A DNA stretch of 64,000 nucleotides. Origin: Pinibacter soli (lineage in GTDB: Bacteria; Bacteroidota; Bacteroidia; Chitinophagales; Chitinophagaceae). This document shows positions 58,891 to 64,000 of this stretch, in pieces. Both the position numbers and the translations under genes were made by a program. Below the pieces are notes generated by a model. The model did not search any database. It was not told where the DNA came from and saw only the letters and a program-made list of their open reading frames with translations. Within the stretch, counting starts at the first letter, position 1, and every line of letters begins with the position of its first letter. The DNA lies in contig NZ_JASBRG010000007.1 of assembly GCF_029961145.1 (NCBI RefSeq), positions 367,897 through 431,896 on the forward strand, written 5' to 3'.

Positions 58891-60558
58891 ATGTCAACAA
58901 TAGAAGCCATCAGAACTACACCAAACACCGGTACACTGTTACAGGAGCCATCTGCAGCTGCGAACAGTAAGCAGCAGAAAGAAAATCTTGCTGCATGGAA
59001 ACCTTTCCAACGTTTCCTGTTTCGCATAGCATTCATCTTTTTTATCCTCCTATCTATTCCCAATAGCTGGGGCTGGTACAAACTCGTTGCCCATATTGAC
59101 TGGACAAGCCTACACTACCGCGACCTTTATGATATCGCACGTTTTAATTCAGGCATTACGTGGTTTGGCAACAAGATATTTGGAAGCTCATTGCTTGGTT
59201 ATGCAGTGTGGATCAATACACTGCTGTTTTCCATTGCAGGAGCACTGGTTTGGACGTTCTCTGCTAAGGCATTAAAAAAAGAAAGACAGGAATACAACAC
59301 TGCCTATTACTGGCTCCGCGCCATTGTTCGGTACAGAGCAGCTATTGGCATTATAGGTTTTGGTTTTACCAAACTGTTTCCTGTTCAAATGCCTTACCCT
59401 TCACTCGGTGTACTCAATACTAATTTTGGAGATCTCACTTCTCAAAAAATATACTGGCTGTCAATTGGCATTGTACCCTGGTACCAGGTGTTTGCAGGCG
59501 TTATAGAATTGACAGCAGGCACATTGCTGTTTTTCAGACGCACCACAACATTAGGAGCTATACTGCTATTCGGCGCTTTGGGTGATATCGTGTACGTGAA
59601 CTTTGCATATGATGGCGGTGTACATGGCTACAGCAGCTACTTTGTATTGCTGTCTGGCTTTTTATTGATCAGTGATCTTCCTAAAATATATCGCCTTTTT
59701 ATACAGGAACGTTTTACTGTTCCGGTAAATTTTTATCCTGTTCTTCCAAAATGGCTAAGTATAACACGCATTTCACTCAAAAGCGCGACAATATTTATTT
59801 TCCTTGTTGTGCTTTTCTATCTGCAGTTCATCAACTGGAGATACGACCCGTACAAACAACCATCTGTTGCTGGCGTTAAAACTTTGAGGGGAAATTACAC
59901 AGTAACGGAATTCAAAATTAATAACAAGGTTATCCCGTACTCACCTACCGATACTACAAGATGGAACGAAGCAACTTTCGAAAACTGGACCACGCTTACA
60001 TTCAGAGTGAACAAACCCAACCCGCTTGATCTCTCTAATGGAGGCGGAAGTCCGCAAAGAGATCTGCATCGCACTTTTGAACTGACCGGTGTTGGCGGCG
60101 GACAAAGAGTATTTCATTACTACGCAGATGAAGTGAACAAAACACTGTACCTGCAGGATAAGTACAAAGCAAGACGTGGTGGCGGCGAAGACGATTACAC
60201 CGGCGATCCTGACCCATTGGTCAACAACGAACGCACGGAGAAAGGCAAAGGAAGGTTAAATAAAAACAAAGCCAGAGAAGAGGATAACTGGATACCTAAA
60301 GAAGCCCTTGCCAACATTGGCGATGAAATCTACAAAATAGACAAGAATGCGGTTACTACACGAAGAAAGAGAGAATTAAAAAACGTGCGTAACAATGAAA
60401 ACAGGAACCGCATGGTATTGAAATACGATACGCAAGACGGCTCAAGAATATTTCTTAGTGGCATTAACGAAAATAAAGATTCTATTTACATAGTGCTGGA
60501 CAGGATCAACAGGAATTATGTATTGACTGAAAGCAGCCTGCAGGCTGGAAAATATTAA
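58891..60558 (+). CDS. Multi-pass membrane protein with C-terminal extracytoplasmic domain, second paralogue with a charged insert
   Basis: The 555-residue protein is a paralogue of the preceding gene: FGFTKLFPVQMPYPSLGVLNT and VNFAYDGGVHGYSSYFVLL correspond to motifs there, and the C-terminal domain starts with LRGNYTVTEFKINNKVIPYSP. It differs by a roughly 80-residue insert in that domain, rich in Arg, Lys, Asp and Glu (around KARRGGGEDDYTGDPDPL and NKNKAREEDNWIP), which may be flexible or bind a partner. About eight transmembrane segments are likely. The duplication suggests that the two proteins form a complex. The cytochrome gene begins 19 bases later. Family assignment is tentative. Confidence 0.75.
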   Translation: MSTIEAIRTTPNTGTLLQEPSAAANSKQQKENLAAWKPFQRFLFRIAFIFFILLSIPNSWGWYKLVAHIDWTSLHYRDLYDIARFNSGITWFGNKIFGSSLLGYAVWINTLLFSIAGALVWTFSAKALKKERQEYNTAYYWLRAIVRYRAAIGIIGFGFTKLFPVQMPYPSLGVLNTNFGDLTSQKIYWLSIGIVPWYQVFAGVIELTAGTLLFFRRTTTLGAILLFGALGDIVYVNFAYDGGVHGYSSYFVLLSGFLLISDLPKIYRLFIQERFTVPVNFYPVLPKWLSITRISLKSATIFIFLVVLFYLQFINWRYDPYKQPSVAGVKTLRGNYTVTEFKINNKVIPYSPTDTTRWNEATFENWTTLTFRVNKPNPLDLSNGGGSPQRDLHRTFELTGVGGGQRVFHYYADEVNKTLYLQDKYKARRGGGEDDYTGDPDPLVNNERTEKGKGRLNKNKAREEDNWIPKEALANIGDEIYKIDKNAVTTRRKRELKNVRNNENRNRMVLKYDTQDGSRIFLSGINENKDSIYIVLDRINRNYVLTESSLQAGKY

Positions 60559-60577
60559 AGGCCTAGTGAGACACAAT

Positions 60578-61186
60578 ATGCTGCTTTTACTCCTGACCGT
60601 GGTATTCATCGTTTCATGCAAAGACAAGCAGGAAGATGAAATGATCGTCTACAACAAACACGCGGCAAAGCGACAACATGCAGACAGCGTGATAAATGTG
60701 AAGATCATTACAGAGATGCCACCAACATTTGACATAGGCAGAAAAGCAACCAGCGCAGAAATAAACGAATGGGACATAGATGTACGTGCCGATGGAAAGG
60801 GCCTTCCGGAAGGCTCCGGCAATGCAACAGAAGGCAAAGCAATATTCACACAGAAATGCGCTGCATGTCATGGCAAGGATGGAGAAGGTGGCGCATATGC
60901 CCGTCTTGTAGCTGCAATGGGCGATACCGTTAAAACAAAGACAATCGGCAATTATTGGCCATGGTCTACTACCCTGTTTGATTACATACGCCGCACGATG
61001 CCTTATAATATGCCGGGTTCATTGAAGGATAATGAAGTGTATAGCCTCACGGCATATCTTCTGTACCGCAACAAGATCATCGATTCGTCGAAGATCATCG
61101 ATGCAAGAAGCCTGCCTGGGGTAGTGATGCCTGCACGAAAATATTATGTGAACGACGACAGGCGCGGTGGCCCGGAGGTTAGATAA
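60578..61186 (+). CDS. Cytochrome c lipoprotein
   Basis: The 202-residue protein has a lipobox (VVFIVSC, Cys14) and one class I cytochrome c domain with the haem motif CAACH at 94-98 and a probable distal Met145 in MPYNMPGSL. It is therefore a membrane-anchored, periplasmic mono-haem cytochrome. The SoxC-like gene begins 7 bases after its stop, so this is the likely electron acceptor of that enzyme, as SoxD or SorB are in known systems. An upstream GTG at 60566 is in frame, but the ATG at 60578 gives the lipoprotein leader. Length is as expected. Confidence 0.9.
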   Translation: MLLLLLTVVFIVSCKDKQEDEMIVYNKHAAKRQHADSVINVKIITEMPPTFDIGRKATSAEINEWDIDVRADGKGLPEGSGNATEGKAIFTQKCAACHGKDGEGGAYARLVAAMGDTVKTKTIGNYWPWSTTLFDYIRRTMPYNMPGSLKDNEVYSLTAYLLYRNKIIDSSKIIDARSLPGVVMPARKYYVNDDRRGGPEVR

Positions 61187-61193
61187 GAACACT

Positions 61194-62477
61194 ATGCAAA
61201 ACAGCTTTGACATGGAAAGACCAAAAGAAGAAAAGGAATATTCGTTTAACGATAGTAAAAAAATAAACAGGAGACTGCTGCTGGGATCAGTGGCGGCAAG
61301 TGCCGTTATCGCATTGGTGAAAACTACTACAGGACAGCTCGTGCCGGCCGCTGTTCCCAAGCATGTCTCCGTTCCTCCTGATCCTACAAAAGTGCAGGGA
61401 CCGCCGCCTGGTGCATTAGGTACGCGTTCTCCTTTTGAGCAACTCGCTAAAAAAACTTCAGACACCTCATCACGTACGCCGTTGCAAAGTCTCTATGGGG
61501 TCATCACTCCTTCTGACCTGCATTTCGAAAGGCATCATGGCGGCGTGCCTGTTATCGATCCAACGGCATACAAGCTCGTTATTCATGGCATGGTAAAAAG
61601 GCCGATGACATTTACATTGAATGATCTCAAACGTTTTCCTTCAGCTTCACGTATCGCTTTCCTTGAATGCTCGGGCAATTTCAGAAGTGGAAAAGAAGAA
61701 ATGACACCGCAGGAAATTTGCGGACTGACAAGTCAGAGTGAATGGACGGGCGTAATGCTTTCCACTCTGTTCAGAGAAGTGGGTGCAAGCCCCAAAGCCA
61801 CCTGGTTTCTTGCAGAAGGTTCTGATGCGGCGGTAATGACAAGAAGCATTCCAATGAGCAAAGGATGGAACGACGCTATGATTGCTTACGGACAAAATGG
61901 TGAAGCACTACGTCCTCAGCAAGGATATCCCGCCCGTCTGTTTTTGCCGGGATGGGAAGGCAACACGAATGTGAAATGGATCAGGCGCATTGAAGTATCT
62001 GATCAGCCATTTATGACAAGAGAGGAAACATCAAAATACACCGAGAATATCAAAGATGGAAAAATACGGCAATTCAGTTTTGACATGGATGCCCGCTCTA
62101 TCATTACATTTCCCGCATATCCGGTACAGTTAGATAAAGGCTGGGTAGAAATAAAAGGACTCGCATGGAGCGGACGTGGAAAAATTTTAACAGTGGAAGT
62201 AAGTGTTGATGCGGGAAAAAAATGGTATTCTGCAACATTACAGGAACCAGTACTGGACAAAGCTCATACACGTTTTCGTTTCTTGTGGAAATGGAACGGA
62301 CATGAAACAGAAATCATGAGCAGGGCCATTGATGAGACGGGTTATACGCAACCAACGCTGCAACAATTGACGGATGCCCGCGGAAACGATATGGGCGGTT
62401 ATCATTTGAATCCCATCACAGCCTGGGCCATAAAAAGGGACGGCAGGGTTTTGTTTAAACCGGAAAAATGGAAATAA
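61194..62477 (+). CDS. soxC: SoxC-like molybdopterin sulfite (sulfane) dehydrogenase
   Basis: The 427-residue protein belongs to the sulfite oxidase family and resembles SoxC. After an N-terminal region with a twin-arginine-like INRRLLLGSVAASAVIAL stretch come the molybdopterin domain with the Mo-binding Cys159 in AFLECSGNFRS, TGVMLSTLFREVG, GYPARLFLPGWEGNTNVKWI and a C-terminal dimerisation domain with VEIKGLAWSGRGKI. SoxCD in thiosulfate oxidisers removes electrons from protein-bound sulfane sulfur; related SorAB enzymes oxidise sulfite. Which applies here is not visible, and no SoxXA, SoxYZ or SoxB is in the window. The cytochrome gene is 7 bases upstream and the FAD oxidoreductase starts 1 base after the stop. 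The ATG at 61194 is preferred over a start at 61167 that overlaps the previous gene. Confidence 0.85.
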   Translation: MQNSFDMERPKEEKEYSFNDSKKINRRLLLGSVAASAVIALVKTTTGQLVPAAVPKHVSVPPDPTKVQGPPPGALGTRSPFEQLAKKTSDTSSRTPLQSLYGVITPSDLHFERHHGGVPVIDPTAYKLVIHGMVKRPMTFTLNDLKRFPSASRIAFLECSGNFRSGKEEMTPQEICGLTSQSEWTGVMLSTLFREVGASPKATWFLAEGSDAAVMTRSIPMSKGWNDAMIAYGQNGEALRPQQGYPARLFLPGWEGNTNVKWIRRIEVSDQPFMTREETSKYTENIKDGKIRQFSFDMDARSIITFPAYPVQLDKGWVEIKGLAWSGRGKILTVEVSVDAGKKWYSATLQEPVLDKAHTRFRFLWKWNGHETEIMSRAIDETGYTQPTLQQLTDARGNDMGGYHLNPITAWAIKRDGRVLFKPEKWK

Positions 62478-62478
62478 G

Positions 62479-63903
62479 ATGAACGAAAGAAAGGACTATG
62501 ACGCAGTGGTTGTAGGCGCGGGCCCAAATGGTCTCGCGGCAGCAATTACTTTGCAACAGGCAGGGCTATCGGTGCTATTGATCGAAGCAAAGAAAACAAT
62601 AGGTGGCGGTATGCGCACAGCGGAACTCACATTGCCCGGTTTCAAACACGATGTATGTTCCGCCATACATCCAATGGCTGTCATGTCACCATTTTTTAAA
62701 ACATTGCCTTTGGAGGCTTTTGGACTGGAATGGATAGAACCGCCAGTGGCCGCTGCACATCCACTTGATGACGGTACAGCGGCGGTTCTCACCCGTTCTC
62801 TTGAAACAACTGCACAATTGTTGAATGAGGACAAAGAAGTGTATCTAAAAGTTTTTGGAAAGCTGGTAAAGCAATGGAAATCGATCCAGCATGATGTGAT
62901 GGCTCCATTGCACATTCCGGAGGCGCCTTTTTCATTTGTTGATTTTGGCACAAAAGCACTGTTACCAGCCACTCAATTTGCGAAGCGTTTTAAAACTGAA
63001 AAAGCAAAAGCTTTATGGGCGGGCTTAACGGCACACGCCGTTCAGCCGCTTGATCGGCTTACTACATCAGCTATCGGCCTGGTGCTTACCACTGCTGCAC
63101 ATACCGGTGGCTGGCCCTTGCCAAAAGGCGGTTCGCAATCATTGGCAGATGCGCTGGCATTTTATTTTTTATCGCTGGGCGGAAAAATAGAAACAGATAC
63201 ACCGATAAGTTCATTGAAACAATTGCCATCTTCACGTGCCGTGTTGTTTGATGTTTCTCCAAAACAATTGTTGAAAATCGCCGGACATAATTTTTCGTCA
63301 CTATACAGATCCCAATTAACGAAATACAGATATGGCATGGGTGTGTTCAAAGTAGACTGGGCGCTCGATGGCGCCATTCCTTTCACTGCAGAAGAATGCA
63401 GGCTGGCTGGTACGGTCCACATCGGCAATACATTGACGGAGATCGCGGCTAACGAAAAAGCAACTTGGCAGGGGCAACACCCTGAGAAACCTTTTGTATT
63501 GCTGGCGCAGCAGAGTTTGTTTGACTCATCACGTGCACCCGAGGGCAAACATGTTGCATGGGCTTACTGCCACGTACCAAATGGTTCTACCAAAGATATG
63601 ACAGCAGCAATAGAGAAGCAGGTGGAAAGATTTGCGCCTGGTTTTAAAGAGCGGATCATCGCAAGGCACACATTCAACACAAGTGAACTTGAGCAATACA
63701 ATGCCAATTACATTGGAGGCGATGTGATCGGCGGCGCCACTGATATAGGTCAATTATTTACCAGGCCCGCATTACGCTATTCGCCGTACCGAACATCAAC
63801 AAAAGGTATTTACATATGTTCTGCCTCTACTCCTCCCGGTGGCGGCGTGCATGGCATGTGTGGATACAACGCAGCAAGCAGAGTACTGAAAGATCTGTTC
63901 TGA
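62479..63903 (+). CDS. FAD-dependent oxidoreductase (phytoene-dehydrogenase-like)
   Basis: The 474-residue protein opens with a dinucleotide-binding motif AVVVGAGPNGLAAAITLQQA and GGGMRTAELTLPGFKHDVCS, typical of phytoene dehydrogenase-like NAD(P)/FAD oxidoreductases of the amine oxidase superfamily. The FAD-closing motif is seen near the end (GIYICSASTPPGGGVHGMCG). It is cytosolic, without signal peptide. It starts 1 base after the SoxC-like stop, so it is tightly coupled in the operon. Substrate is unknown; it may supply or process a redox-active lipid or quinone for the membrane proteins, which is inference. All motifs look intact. Confidence 0.88.
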   Translation: MNERKDYDAVVVGAGPNGLAAAITLQQAGLSVLLIEAKKTIGGGMRTAELTLPGFKHDVCSAIHPMAVMSPFFKTLPLEAFGLEWIEPPVAAAHPLDDGTAAVLTRSLETTAQLLNEDKEVYLKVFGKLVKQWKSIQHDVMAPLHIPEAPFSFVDFGTKALLPATQFAKRFKTEKAKALWAGLTAHAVQPLDRLTTSAIGLVLTTAAHTGGWPLPKGGSQSLADALAFYFLSLGGKIETDTPISSLKQLPSSRAVLFDVSPKQLLKIAGHNFSSLYRSQLTKYRYGMGVFKVDWALDGAIPFTAEECRLAGTVHIGNTLTEIAANEKATWQGQHPEKPFVLLAQQSLFDSSRAPEGKHVAWAYCHVPNGSTKDMTAAIEKQVERFAPGFKERIIARHTFNTSELEQYNANYIGGDVIGGATDIGQLFTRPALRYSPYRTSTKGIYICSASTPPGGGVHGMCGYNAASRVLKDLF

Positions 63904-64000
63904 AAAATATAGTCTATTAAAATAGTAGACTTATGTAAAAAACAAACTATTTTTACAACCATCAATTGAGTAAAAAGATTTGAACCCATATTTGTACAAT
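63904..64000. other. Operon end with short inverted repeats
   Basis: AGTCTA at 63911-63916 is inverted at 63926-63931 (TAGACT), and GTAAAAA at 63935-63941 pairs with TTTTTAC at 63950-63956. These may form weak terminators after the last operon gene. No coding frame begins before the window ends. Confidence 0.4.

Noticed and set aside
1-64000. CRISPR arrays, tRNA or rRNA genes, transposases
   Set aside because: No regularly spaced direct repeats, cloverleaf patterns, rRNA segments or DDE/serine/tyrosine recombinase motifs were seen.

Overview
The window looks like chromosomal DNA of a Bacteroidota bacterium, most probably of the Chitinophagaceae type. The evidence is a SusC/SusD outer-membrane pair, a hybrid two-component regulator, a type IX secretion C-terminal tail, many secreted glycoside hydrolases and lipoproteins, AT-rich start regions that mostly lack Shine-Dalgarno sequences, and many short palindromic intergenic repeats. 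No rRNA, tRNA, CRISPR array, integrase or transposase was seen.

Layout. 0-6.5 kb (minus strand): the start of a GH35 beta-galactosidase (cut by the window edge), a GH30 enzyme and a large hybrid two-component sensor/regulator that is broken by one missing base. 6.6-14 kb: a fossil ECF sigma factor, then small genes (lipoprotein, VOC protein, membrane protein, HAD phosphatase, alpha/beta hydrolase), a type IX-secreted protein with a degenerate zincin-like motif, a TIGR03118-type lipoprotein and a beta-lactamase-family remnant. 14-19 kb: a 1603-residue fusion of exonuclease-like, RecQ helicase and UvrD-like helicase modules. 19-26 kb: housekeeping and hypothetical genes (PhnA-like zinc-ribbon protein, beta-barrels, KTSC, DUF72, peptidase E, DUF6807, NAD-binding epimerase, Crp/Fnr regulator). 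26.5-35 kb (minus): a plant-polysaccharide set, PL10 pectate lyase, then a GH35-GH43-GH2 operon. 35-40 kb (minus): a TPR protein and a large metzincin-like secreted protein. 40-52 kb: a broken hydrolase, an FBH1-like helicase, a thioredoxin-fold protein, a CYTH protein, a GH16 glucanase, a lipase and several decayed small secreted genes. 53-64 kb (plus): SusC, SusD, two related multi-pass membrane proteins with C-terminal extracytoplasmic domains, a cytochrome c lipoprotein, a SoxC-like molybdopterin sulfite dehydrogenase and an FAD oxidoreductase, all closely spaced.

How it fits together. The GH35/GH30 and PL10/GH2/GH43/GH35 genes would together attack pectin side chains or arabinogalactan; the hybrid regulator probably controls the first group. 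The 53-64 kb operon is the most unusual block: a SusCD-type uptake pair joined to what looks like a periplasmic sulfite or sulfane dehydrogenase with its cytochrome. Two other items stand out: the exonuclease-RecQ-UvrD fusion, and a palindromic element that seems to have inserted in frame into the signal-peptide region of the GH2 enzyme. At least six genes carry single-base indels, several in short homopolymers, so read error must be separated from real gene decay or phase variation.
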